Shown here: positions 1 to 9,619 of the stretch, in pieces
How positions within the stretch are numbered: position 1 is the first letter of the stretch
How the letters are laid out: every line of letters starts with the position of its first letter
Assembly (NCBI GenBank): GCA_949358305.1
Contig: OX442321.1
Coordinates: 2,939,605 to 3,003,604 of the forward strand
DNA length: 64,000 nt
Reading direction: 5' to 3'
Origin: Strigamia acuminata
Lineage: Eukaryota; Arthropoda; Chilopoda; Geophilomorpha; Linotaeniidae
Position numbers and translations under genes: made by a program
The notes under the pieces: model-generated
What the model saw: the letters and a program-made list of their open reading frames with translations, nothing else
Databases searched by the model: none
Told to the model about the DNA's origin: nothing

Positions 1-259
1 ATTGCTATGGCGCGTGGTCGCTGGCTATCGGTGTCGACGTACAGTTACAAGAAACTTAATTTCTTGTAAATATTTCCAAATAGTTGCGGTGTTTTCTTCG
101 TTTTAACTTTTCAGGTGGAAAGATAAATTCGTAAGAAGTCCGCCTTCTAAACTTGTATGTTTTTAGCTTTTCGAAATAAAACAAACTTCGAAAAAAATAT
201 CTGTATTCTTATTTCACTCGAAACTTTTTTTTTGATTTCTTATTTAAAATACTTCGTAT

Positions 260-885
260 TCCTTAAATTGTCGAACGAAAATAGTAAAGAGAGTTCACTA
301 AACGTTTCCATTTCGTCAGTTTAACTTTTCACATGAAAATATAAACTGAAAATCTATTTGTCTGTTTTAACTAAAATTTTTTTGTTAATATCGGATTCAA
401 GATTCGCTTTTGCAATTCGATCGAATTAATTTGCAACCTATTTCAGTGATCGTGTGATAGGTCTATAACTTCCGAAATTCCTAGTTAAAGGACAGTTTTG
501 GTGTTTCTCAAGAAAATAAACATGGTTTGAAACTGGTCTGTTTTTTAACTAAATCTTTTAGTTAAATATTTATCTCAAAATTCACTTTTACAATTCTATC
601 GAATTTAATTGCAACCTAATCTCGGTGGGACCTCCACGTGTGAGATTAGGTGGTAGTCTTTGAAATCCCTAAAATCTTCAAACGAAAATAATGAAGGAAA
701 ATCTACTACGTATTTCTATTTCATCAGTTTAACTTCTTCACATGGAAATATAAACTGAGAATTTAATCTGTCTATTTTTAACTTAAATCTTTTAGTTAAA
801 TATTTATCTCCAATATTCACTGTTGCAATTCAATCGAATTTAATTGCAACCTAATCTCGGTGGGACCTCCACGTGTGACGGTGAC
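260..885. repeat. Degenerate tandem repeat, about three units of 195-230 bp
   Basis: Three consecutive blocks (about 260-465, 466-660 and 661-885) share the same order of landmarks. These are a T-rich 'tctgtttttaact' stretch, 'ttttagttaaatatttatctc' in units 2 and 3, and 'caatt..atcgaatttaattgcaacctaatctcggtgggacctccacgtgtga' near each end (degenerate in unit 1). Units 2 and 3 are closest; unit 1 is diverged. The end of unit 2 can also form a 9-bp stem (CCTAATCTC/GAGATTAGG). No coding potential was seen. Confidence 0.7.
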
Positions 886-1992
886 GACCACAACTCCCAT
901 TTAACAATGGTACCGGGAAGAGATCGCAATAAATAAACAGTGAATACAATACGAGATAAATACAAGACAGTTTATTGTTGGCAAACAATATGGATGAGCT
1001 AAATTATACATAGGACTAATGCCGACATTTGGCAAGTTAAATCAGCTATTAAACTATACAAAGAATTGGCCAACTGGCCCTAGAATAATATCACTACGGG
1101 TCTGGAATATGGGAGCGGTTTCCCCATCGCTCGACCTGATTATAGATGTCATCTTAAGCCGGATGGCTGTGTCCTGGAGTCCGATACGGCTTCGCTGGTT
1201 TCCTTGGTTCGCTGTGTAAACTATCGCACGTCGATAAATCGAATGATCTGAGCATTGCGGTTGACTTTGTCTGCACCGCCACAACTTTGGGAGGATATTG
1301 GTGTAAGTAAATGTATTCATTTACTTATCAATATTCCACTTATGAATTATATTTAATTCATATCGTTGTGAATTCTTATTTAGATATTTCGGGAATAAGT
1401 TGTCGTCAACTTATCGGTTATATTGAGTTCAATATGAGATTAAGTCTTCTGACTTGATTTTGGTCCAACTGGTTGTCGAGTTTAAGTTTTTCTGTTATAA
1501 ATAAAATGAAGATTAAGCTTCCCGTCGCAACACACAATTGCCATCGATTAGAATATACGCCTTGCCATGCAGAACGGTATCAAGCGTCCCCGGCGTCGCA
1601 GCACGGTCGTCCATCGAGTGGTTGACGGTACCACGTACACAGGGGTCGATAGCTCGCGGCTCCGCACAGCAGTTTTATCTCTCGCGGTACTAATAATAGA
1701 CCGACTGCTTTGGCATCGAATACCATGAGAATCAGCTTGCCAAACACTTGGTGCTACTCGTGGTTACTGTAAAACAGACTGCTTTGGCACCATCAGGTGA
1801 AGGAACCGATTCTCAACAATACCGATGCTACTCGTGGTAACGGAATACGTTCATACCGAAAAAGACAACTTGGTCCTGTCCGGAGGATACTGAATTGCAC
1901 AACGGCGGGTTCTCCTTCGGCGTCGCAACCGTAGACTGTAACATTTATGCAACATAATAATCCCAGCACTTCGACTTCAATTGCCGGCGGTG
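886..1992. other. No gene recognised
   Basis: Only short open frames (88 aa or less) occur, with no recognisable motif. Around 1705-1850 there are imperfect internal repeats ('gactgctttggca' twice, 'gctactcgtggt' twice). A few hairpins begin at 1342-1361 (8-bp stem, 4-nt loop) and near 1400-1420 (ATAAGTTG/CAACTTAT). It may be a decayed mobile element, but no diagnostic end was found. Confidence 0.4.
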
Positions 1993-2780
1993 GCATGATT
2001 CTGTAGAATCATGCAACGGTTCTTTGCGAATAAATCAACAAAGAACCAAAAGGTTTTTTACGTGAACAACGAATCATATTTCTTAAGTAACAATACCAAA
2101 CAGAAAATAATCAAACAGAGCTGCGGAATGGCCGATTGTTTGGGTTTATATAACCTGACTGGATTTAAGGATTAATCCAGTCATCCAATTGGAACATGGG
2201 TTCCACGAATCCCTCCAATCCCGTATCACCGGAAGTGGATACGGAGGAGCATTTATGCAAATTATGCTAATCCTTGTTACAACCGGAACTGGATACCCAG
2301 GACCGGAAATGGGTTCCACCAATCAGATTGATCGGTTGACCGATTGATCGCTAAACATTCTGTCCCGCAGAAATGGAAGTTACATTGTATTTAACAATGT
2401 CAGATATTTAATATATATTTATATTAATATTTAACACAATTTATTCACTTGATTAAATATACGTTTATATTTAATCATGAGGTTTTCAAGTTCGTATTCG
2501 AATTTATCGCTAATTGCGATCGCGCCATCTAGTGGCAATATGGAGCATTGACAAATGCGGGTTTTAGCAGACGAATCTTCGTAATTATGCCGTGATACTT
2601 TAGTATCATGTGGAAATTAGTGTTTATTCTTAATAAACGAACATCTTTGTATTTGAAACATCATAAATGACTTTATTCTAGACATTTATCAGTTTTACAC
2701 AGAATACTGTAAAAATACCGTCATAATGACACAACAGCGCTTTTCTATAGAAAATAGGCATTTATAGCCATTAAAAACCG
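1993..2780. repeat. Run of closely spaced, sequence-unrelated short hairpins
   Basis: Perfect or near-perfect stem-loops follow one another with little spacing and different sequences. Examples: 1993-2014 (10-bp stem, 2-nt loop), 2018-2047 (9-bp stem), 2158-2181 (8-bp stem), 2190-2205 (6-bp stem), 2451-2476 (11-bp stem, 4-nt loop), 2593-2608 (6-bp stem) and 2622-2638 (7-bp stem, 3-nt loop). More occur near 2335, 2385 and 2700. No ORF is present. The block ends at the truncated 5' end of the gypsy element. I do not recognise the element type. Confidence 0.55.
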
Positions 2781-2789
2781 TCACAATTA

Positions 2790-4940
2790 GACACCCGTGC
2801 TAAAACACAGCGTACTCGCGAAAGTCGAATAGCAAGGCGCGAAGACGAGATTTTCCACTCGCTGGATCAACCCAGTACGAGCGGACAAGTCAAGTTTAGC
2901 AACCCTGCTGACCAATCACCACCCGTAGAAGCGGACAATCAACTAAGAGAGAATGAAATTCTCAGAGCTGATTTGTTGCGCGCTCAAGAAGAGCTTACAG
3001 AAATGAAAGATCGTTTGCAAGCAAGAAATTATACTGACCAATTGGTGCAACCAGAAATGGCTGCGCCAACTGTCCCTATTTTGACTCCCGAAACAATAAC
3101 AATTTCTGTTGTTTCAGAGTTAAGTAGCCAATCTGGATTATCGAGTGATGACGACCAACGTTCGCGTCGCCGCCATCGCTCAAAAAGAAAACGTCCTTCA
3201 GATTCTGAGGAACGGAGAGCTGATCGCAATCCGCTCCCTGGTAATCGAAACCCTATTTTTCACAATAGTGACCGACTGTTGGGAATGGTAGACGATCGAA
3301 ACAGACGACATGAAACAGGTATTCACGTTGCCCGAACGATACCACTGGCTCAGCAGCAAGATTCGTCGAAAAGAAGTCGACGAGACACCAATCCAGCACG
3401 CGAACCGCCGGACGGACATGAAAGCCCGCCAGGTGGGGGTCAGTATAGAAGAAATCCGCCAGATGGAGGAAATCCAGATGGACATGGAGATGGACCACCT
3501 GGAGGTGGACGTCGACCGCCAGACGATGACGGCGACCCACCCGACCCACCTGAAACGCCACATTTTAACACGCCTTCAAATTCACAATCTGATTCAAGGT
3601 CGGATTCTGATGTGAATACGCAACAAGAACGCGATAATCGACATCGATCTCATCGACGTCGACATCGAGGCCACTCTTCACGGCGTAATACCCATTATTA
3701 CACTGCTGAGGAAATTGATCGATTATTAGCTGATCGTCGATCTTCCGATCGATCTGACGCTACTGCTGATAATGCTGACATTGCATTACGACAGAAAATT
3801 GCACAATATACTGCAATCAACTGGACTCACGATCTAGTTGATGAAAGGACTATTAGATGGGATCACATCAAACCCGCTTTATTCGATGGAGAATGGGAAG
3901 CTGGATCCACTCTTTTAGATGAAGTTTTACGAATTTCAAGGTTGAATGGCATTGCATGTCACACTGCTTTGAAAAGAGTAGTACCTAAAGCTCTTATAGA
4001 CCGAGCTGAGAAATGGTTTTATTCAAAACAATTTCAAAATTGGAATCACTTTGTAGAAGAGTTCATGACTGAATATGGCGAGTCAAGTGAAGACTTATTA
4101 CAAATGTGGGATAATCTTTCTCAAAATAAAGGCGAAAGTCTTCGCTCTTATTTAAGAAGGACCGAAGATTTATTGGTAACTCTCCCTTATACGATGGGAG
4201 ACGCAGCCATTGATCGTCAATTCCGACGTGGATTGACAGATTATTCAAAGAATGTTCTACTTTCAGTACGAGCACCTTATCCGGGTGGTTTCGCTGAATT
4301 AGCCAAATTTATGCGAGCTAACCAGATAAGAATTGATGAAAATTATAAAGCTTATCTACCAGCTGATGAAAAAGTTGCGTACGCTAAGCGACAGCAACGG
4401 AGAAAGGAGTTGGCAAAAGACACACGTTTTGCTAACACCCCTCTTTTGCAACCCCCAAAACGAGGAGATTTTTTAGCAGAAACCGCTAAAGAATCAAAAA
4501 AGGGACCGGATGGAAAAAATCCTCATCCAACCCCTAAAGCTCACTTAGCCGAAGTGACTGAAATGGAAACTGCTTCTGAACCAGAGAAATCTGACTCGGA
4601 ACCAGAAAGTGAAGCTGCAGCTGCTTTATTAGCCCGTAATAACGCAGTAGCTAGAAAATTTGGACCAAAGATGGCACCTAAAAACGTTACTTTTGGTTCA
4701 CCAAAAACAGACGCGCTCAGTAGATCGAAGTCGCCGACCCCTAAAAAGGATGAAGCCAAACGTTCAAGTTCGCCTTCGCCAAAAGTCGCGAAATCACCTG
4801 CTACTGACCCGTGTAACATTTGTAAAAAATTAGGACATTGGGCTAAAGAGTGTCCTGATAGGAAATCGAGCAAAGACAAGATTATTGAGGAGTTCGAAAA
4901 ATCGATGAAATCAATCGGCGAACTTCTAAAAAACTTGTAA
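2790..4940 (+). CDS. gag: Gypsy gag polyprotein, 5'-truncated
   Basis: The frame is open from the truncation point (about 2790); the first 655 codons after an in-frame TTG at 2973 have no natural start. Relative to the complete 965-aa gag of copy 2 it lacks about the first 250 residues (the coiled-coil part). It contains an Arg/Ser-rich stretch, a Gly/Pro/Asp-rich linker (about 3410-3560), a retrotransposon-gag-like helical region (about 3840-4230) and a C-terminal CCHC zinc knuckle (C-X2-C-X4-H-X4-C, near 4810-4855) for RNA binding. The stop TAA at 4938-4940 lies just after a slippery heptamer. Confidence 0.9.
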   Translation, partial: DTRAKTQRTRESRIARREDEIFHSLDQPSTSGQVKFSNPADQSPPVEADNQLRENEILRADLLRAQEELTEMKDRLQARNYTDQLVQPEMAAPTVPILTPETITISVVSELSSQSGLSSDDDQRSRRRHRSKRKRPSDSEERRADRNPLPGNRNPIFHNSDRLLGMVDDRNRRHETGIHVARTIPLAQQQDSSKRSRRDTNPAREPPDGHESPPGGGQYRRNPPDGGNPDGHGDGPPGGGRRPPDDDGDPPDPPETPHFNTPSNSQSDSRSDSDVNTQQERDNRHRSHRRRHRGHSSRRNTHYYTAEEIDRLLADRRSSDRSDATADNADIALRQKIAQYTAINWTHDLVDERTIRWDHIKPALFDGEWEAGSTLLDEVLRISRLNGIACHTALKRVVPKALIDRAEKWFYSKQFQNWNHFVEEFMTEYGESSEDLLQMWDNLSQNKGESLRSYLRRTEDLLVTLPYTMGDAAIDRQFRRGLTDYSKNVLLSVRAPYPGGFAELAKFMRANQIRIDENYKAYLPADEKVAYAKRQQRRKELAKDTRFANTPLLQPPKRGDFLAETAKESKKGPDGKNPHPTPKAHLAEVTEMETASEPEKSDSEPESEAAAALLARNNAVARKFGPKMAPKNVTFGSPKTDALSRSKSPTPKKDEAKRSSSPSPKVAKSPATDPCNICKKLGHWAKECPDRKSSKDKIIEEFEKSMKSIGELLKNL

Positions 4941-4969
4941 GCGCGCATCCAGACGGTCTAGTGGATGCG
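4928..4969 (+). promoter_or_regulatory. -1 ribosomal frameshift signal at the gag-pol junction
   Basis: The heptamer A AAA AAC (4928-4934) is in the gag frame exactly as X XXY YYZ requires, four nucleotides before the gag stop. pol is open in the -1 frame through this site. After a 9-nt spacer there is a perfect 8-bp stem, CGCATCCA (4944-4951) with TGGATGCG (4962-4969), enclosing a 10-nt loop. Heptamer, spacer and stem match the known layout of retroviral and retrotransposon -1 frameshift sites. Activity is inferred. Confidence 0.8.
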
Positions 4970-7900
4970 ACGCCTTACGCCTCGGAAAACGAACTAACAC
5001 CATCTCAAATTTTAGATGAATTTTTAAATACTCAAGTTAAACTAGAATTTGAAAATAATTTAGTATTTCCAAAAATTGATGTTTCCAGTTTAAGGCTTGT
5101 GCTGCAAAATGAAAACATCACTGAAGAATTTTTTAAAGAAAAAGTTCAACAAATAAAAGTTGATTGGGAATCTAAAATAAAAGATGCTGTTACTTTACTA
5201 GATGAAAAAACTAGGCCAACACCTGAAATCATTGAAAGGTCAGATAAAATTGATTTACCTGGTCTTGATGAATGTATTGAAAAATTAATGGCTACAACGT
5301 TAGTCACTAATGATTTATTGGACGAATTACCATTGGATCCGCCGATAGAAATTAAACCACCGCGACGTTTTAAATGCAAGTATGCGGACATACCAAACAG
5401 CAATGATTTGCCGACGATTCGATTGCAGACGGCAAACGGTATGATAACAGGGATGTTAGACTCTGGAGCTAATCGAAGCTTCATGGCCTACTCCGTAGTA
5501 ATTTCGCTGAAACTGGAAGATGAAATTCGACCAATTGGACCGGATGTGAGAGTTACGACTGCTTCCGAAGATGTAGTCCCTGAAGGAACTCTCCTACTTT
5601 CTTTTGCGTGGACTCACGGGATGTTAAGTCATCCATTCATAATTTTAAGAAATAAATATCCTATTATTTTATTAGGATGTGATTTCATGAATCGACTCAA
5701 TATTCAACCAAATCCTAAGACCATGTCTTGGAATTTTGTCAAGTCTTTGAAAGAAGATTTACCTTTTGTTCCCCAAGCAATTCTTGATCGTTATCAAGAG
5801 TTCCTTGATCCACCCGAAGAAATCATGAAAAGCGACTTTATTAAAGTAAATCACATGAAAGCTGGTTCCGCCACTGCATGTCAAGCTAAAGTTGCCGATG
5901 AAGAAAATATAGTACAAAGACTTGTTAGCGACGCTAATTTGTCAATGGAAAATAATTTAATGCTTGAAAAAGTATTAAAGAAACATGAAAAGATTTTATC
6001 ACGCCGACCAGGTAGAACACACCTCGTTAGGCATGAAATTAAACTGGACACTAAAGTTCCTATTAGAGTTCCGTTTAAAAGCGTAAATCCACAGAAACGT
6101 GAAATTATCCGTCAAATCTGTCAAGATATGTTGGATAATGGATACGTTGAACAAGCCACTGGAGACTATGGAATGCGAATAGTTCTAGTGATGCGTCCGG
6201 ATTGTGATCCGAGACTCTGCATTGATTTTAGACCACTCAATGCACATACATTATACGACCCTCCTCAAATGCCCAGCATTGAGGAAATCTTGCGAGAACT
6301 CGGAAGATTTGAATGGGTCACAACGATAGATTTGTCAAAAGGCTATTGGCAGATAGAAGTTCATCCGAACGACCGTGCTAAAACTGCGTTTTGGAGCCCT
6401 TTGGGTCGACTACAATTTCGAGTCATGCCCTTTGGCCTCGTAAATGCGCCGTCAACTTTTCAAAAGTTGATAGAAAAAATTTTGGGGGATGCCTATCGAA
6501 AATTCGCATGGGCATACCTCGATGATATAATTATTATATCAAAAAATTTTGAAGAACATATGAGTCATCTAGAAGAAATTCTGAGTAAACTTGAAAATGC
6601 AAATCTTCATGTTCATCCAGAAAAATCGAAATTTGGCAGAAAAGAATTAACTTTCCTTGGTTACAAGTTAAGTGTTCAAGGAGTTAGTGTCGACCCTAAA
6701 AAAGTCGCCGCCATTAAAGAAATGCCAGCTCCTTCAAATTTGAAAGAGTTGCAAAGATTTTTGGGAATGGTGAACTTTTTTCACCGATTACTCAAGAATC
6801 TTGCAGTCATGACAGAACCTCTACGTCCTTTACTCAAAAAGGATGTGGAATTTATTTGGTCAGAAATTCATCAAGAAGCTTTTGATCAAATAAAAGATGC
6901 TTTAACGAATGCAGAAACAATGGCCATGCCTGATTTGACAGAACCATTTATTGTGCATACCGACGCCAGCAGAAAAGGATTAGGCGCCGCGCTTATGCAA
7001 ATGAGGGAAATCAATGATCAAAATATCGAAGTGCCTTGTGTTTATGCCAGCAGAAGTTTGCAACCTGCTGAGATAAATTACAGCGCCACAGAATTAGAAT
7101 GCCTTGCGGTAATCTGGGCATTACGTAAATTTCGACATTATTTGGAATTTACCACATTCATAGTTAGGACTGACCATCAAGCACTAAAATGGTTGATGCA
7201 GTTAGACGAACCTGCCGGAAGGTTAGCACGTTGGCAAATGGAGCTGATGCGCTATTCTTTCGAAATACAATATATTAAAGGTCCACTAAATGTATTAGCG
7301 GATGCTTTGTCGAGATCACCGATTGATAAACCAGAAAATCCTGAAGATGATGGAGATAATGACGAATTATTATCTTATTGTCCATCACCACAACGAAATT
7401 GGAAAATGGGAAAATTCCATGAGCTTCCTGTCTCCACATTAGAGGAAAAGGAAGATCACGAATTCGTCAACTATTGGACTAAAATCTATGACCCCTCTGA
7501 GGAATCAGATGACGTCATAAGAGCACAAATTTCAAGGAAATTTCAAGTTCCTTCGTCAAATGTTTTAATAAAAGCATTTGTCGCCAAAGTCGTAGAACGT
7601 CTTGATTGTGAACCCCCCACAAGGGAAGACATAATCAAGGCCCAAAAAGAAGATAAAGTTTGCCAATTGATGCGTAATTTTTTAGATTGCAATCAATTTC
7701 CGCCTGACGTCACAACGCGACTGCAGAGGAAACAATATAGAAAATACGCAACCACCTTCTTAATTGAAGATGACTTATTAATGCAATTTCATCCCACAAT
7801 GTCTGATGAATTGGGGGAGGATGGGAGAGCACTCAAAGTTTTTGTACCTCAGACATTGAAGTATAAAATTATTTGGCTGATGCATGGCCACCCACTTTCT

Positions 7901-9409
7901 GGCCACCCAGGAATTGCAAGGACTCTTTATCGAGCACGCCGAATTTATACCTGGAAAGGCATGAAATCGGACATTACGAGATTCATTCGACATTGTGAGC
8001 GTTGTCAAGCTTGCAAACCTCGAACGAAAGGACAAATTGAAGCAGCGCAAATGGGTCCTTACAGCCCATTTGACTGTCTAAGTGTTGATTTGACCGGCCC
8101 GAAACCTCGGACGCGCAAAAACAACACACATATTTTAGTCATACTTGACGTGGCAACTCATTGGCCAGAATTATATCCAATGTGTAACCCCACTGCTGGA
8201 AAAGTAGCAAATTGCATTTATCACCTTTCCATGAGCATGGGATTCCCTCGAAAAATTATTTCTGATAACGGCCCGCAATTTCGTGCCCAAGTCTTTAAAA
8301 AATTTTGTGAAAAGTTCAAGATGGTTCCAACACCAACTTCAACATATCACCCACAAGCTAACCCGGTTGAAAGGGTTAACCGTGACATCAAATATTTGGT
8401 TGCAATTTATTCATCTGTTCATTCCAAATGGGACGAATATTTGCGTGAATTTGCATTTAGTTTGAGAACTACGGTGACGAGAGGAAGAGACTTCTCTCCC
8501 GCATTTCTTAACTTTTTTCGCGAACTCAGAGTACCTTGGGATCCAAGAATACCTGAAGGAATTTTGGTCGTAGATCCAAAAAACCCACATTTATACGTGC
8601 AAAAATTAGAAGCTGTTTTCGCCGAAACATATCAGCACATGATGTCACACGTGTTAGATTTGCGTAGACGAGTTAATCTTAAAAAAGAAGGTGAGAAGTT
8701 CTCCAATTTTAAATTAAACGATTTAGTTTGGAGAGATTCTCATGTTTTGTCGAGCGCTGCCCGCGGCATTGCAGCTGGCATCGCTGATAAAAGAACAGGA
8801 CCTTATGTAATAACCAAAGTATTACAGGGAGGTTCGGTAGAATTGAGAAAGCTAGAGAATAACGAAATATTTCCAGCTGTCCATTCGTCTGAATTAACTC
8901 CGTATTTCCCGAGTTTCGACCAGGAAGTATGGTTAGAAGGCGAAGAAGTCGGTCAAAAGACTGAAAATATAATTAATATGTTAGATGACGATGAATTAAA
9001 GAAAATACCTGTCGATAATTCATCCAAACCACAAATGGAGTCAGACCTCGTGAATAACGACGTTGAGCTTCGTGACAGTTTCAAAAAACTTGAAATTGCT
9101 AAAAAATTAAATAAAAAGGTGTTTTTAGAAAAGAAACAAAAAACATCTGAAATAAAAGACTCATCTGACTCAGTCTCCGATGACAATGAAGACGGCGATT
9201 TAAATACAATAAATCCCTCGCCGACAAAGAGATATAATCTTCGGACTCGTAAACCGAGAGGAAAAAACAACATGTGTCTTCTCCCCTCGCTAACCTCGAG
9301 ATCCAGGGATCAGCCGTATGACGTAAGGAGCAATTCCTCAAGCCATACACAAACCAATCAAACAGTAAGATTGGATGACGTCACTAACAGCGACGTTACC
9401 CAAACGTAA
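4934..9409 (+). CDS. pol: Gypsy pol polyprotein (PR-RT-RNase H-IN), intact frame
   Basis: Read by -1 shift from gag; the region after an in-frame GTG at 4961 is 1482 codons with no stop. Domains in order: aspartic protease with DSGA (near 5459); reverse transcriptase with catalytic YLDD (near 6520); RNase H with TDAS (near 6960), ELE (near 7095) and TDHQ (near 7173); integrase HHCC zinc finger (H..H near 7885-7905, C-X2-C near 7995-8010); DDE core with D in 'SVDLTG' (near 8085), D in 'SDNGP' (near 8260) and E in 'PVERVN' (near 8365); and a GPY motif ('RTGPY', near 8800). A charged, lysine-rich C-terminal tail follows. It would replicate and integrate the element, but its own 5' end is lost, so it is unlikely to be autonomous. 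Confidence 0.93.
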   Translation, partial: LVSAHPDGLVDATPYASENELTPSQILDEFLNTQVKLEFENNLVFPKIDVSSLRLVLQNENITEEFFKEKVQQIKVDWESKIKDAVTLLDEKTRPTPEIIERSDKIDLPGLDECIEKLMATTLVTNDLLDELPLDPPIEIKPPRRFKCKYADIPNSNDLPTIRLQTANGMITGMLDSGANRSFMAYSVVISLKLEDEIRPIGPDVRVTTASEDVVPEGTLLLSFAWTHGMLSHPFIILRNKYPIILLGCDFMNRLNIQPNPKTMSWNFVKSLKEDLPFVPQAILDRYQEFLDPPEEIMKSDFIKVNHMKAGSATACQAKVADEENIVQRLVSDANLSMENNLMLEKVLKKHEKILSRRPGRTHLVRHEIKLDTKVPIRVPFKSVNPQKREIIRQICQDMLDNGYVEQATGDYGMRIVLVMRPDCDPRLCIDFRPLNAHTLYDPPQMPSIEEILRELGRFEWVTTIDLSKGYWQIEVHPNDRAKTAFWSPLGRLQFRVMPFGLVNAPSTFQKLIEKILGDAYRKFAWAYLDDIIIISKNFEEHMSHLEEILSKLENANLHVHPEKSKFGRKELTFLGYKLSVQGVSVDPKKVAAIKEMPAPSNLKELQRFLGMVNFFHRLLKNLAVMTEPLRPLLKKDVEFIWSEIHQEAFDQIKDALTNAETMAMPDLTEPFIVHTDASRKGLGAALMQMREINDQNIEVPCVYASRSLQPAEINYSATELECLAVIWALRKFRHYLEFTTFIVRTDHQALKWLMQLDEPAGRLARWQMELMRYSFEIQYIKGPLNVLADALSRSPIDKPENPEDDGDNDELLSYCPSPQRNWKMGKFHELPVSTLEEKEDHEFVNYWTKIYDPSEESDDVIRAQISRKFQVPSSNVLIKAFVAKVVERLDCEPPTREDIIKAQKEDKVCQLMRNFLDCNQFPPDVTTRLQRKQYRKYATTFLIEDDLLMQFHPTMSDELGEDGRALKVFVPQTLKYKIIWLMHGHPLSGHPGIARTLYRARRIYTWKGMKSDITRFIRHCERCQACKPRTKGQIEAAQMGPYSPFDCLSVDLTGPKPRTRKNNTHILVILDVATHWPELYPMCNPTAGKVANCIYHLSMSMGFPRKIISDNGPQFRAQVFKKFCEKFKMVPTPTSTYHPQANPVERVNRDIKYLVAIYSSVHSKWDEYLREFAFSLRTTVTRGRDFSPAFLNFFRELRVPWDPRIPEGILVVDPKNPHLYVQKLEAVFAETYQHMMSHVLDLRRRVNLKKEGEKFSNFKLNDLVWRDSHVLSSAARGIAAGIADKRTGPYVITKVLQGGSVELRKLENNEIFPAVHSSELTPYFPSFDQEVWLEGEEVGQKTENIINMLDDDELKKIPVDNSSKPQMESDLVNNDVELRDSFKKLEIAKKLNKKVFLEKKQKTSEIKDSSDSVSDDNEDGDLNTINPSPTKRYNLRTRKPRGKNNMCLLPSLTSRSRDQPYDVRSNSSSHTQTNQTVRLDDVTNSDVTQT

Positions 9410-9533
9410 CTTCCGGTATTTGAACTGATCACTTCGCGTCTGAGTTCACTTCGATCTCACACGTGTGCTAAGTGCTCATCCCCAAAAAACCAAAAGCGAA
9501 ACAACTGGATTATTTTAACGGGATTCTTCAATT

Positions 9534-9611
9534 GTAAGTAGTTTTTTCTTTGGAATTTTCCAAGGAAAAACTAATAAATTAATTTTCGTTTTTCTTTTCC
9601 ATTTGGATTAG
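9534..9611 (+). other. Predicted intron upstream of gypsy ORF3
   Basis: A donor GTAAGTA (9534) and a pyrimidine-rich stretch ending in AG (9611) lie just before the ATG of ORF3 (9620). The same layout occurs in copy 2. It suggests ORF3 is expressed from a spliced subgenomic RNA, as env genes of errantiviruses are. Inferred from sequence only. Confidence 0.5.
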
Positions 9612-9619
9612 TCGTTCAA

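Noticed and set aside
1019-1320. Overlapping 66- and 88-codon ORFs on both strands
   Set aside because: No domain, no codon signal, and no continuation on either side.
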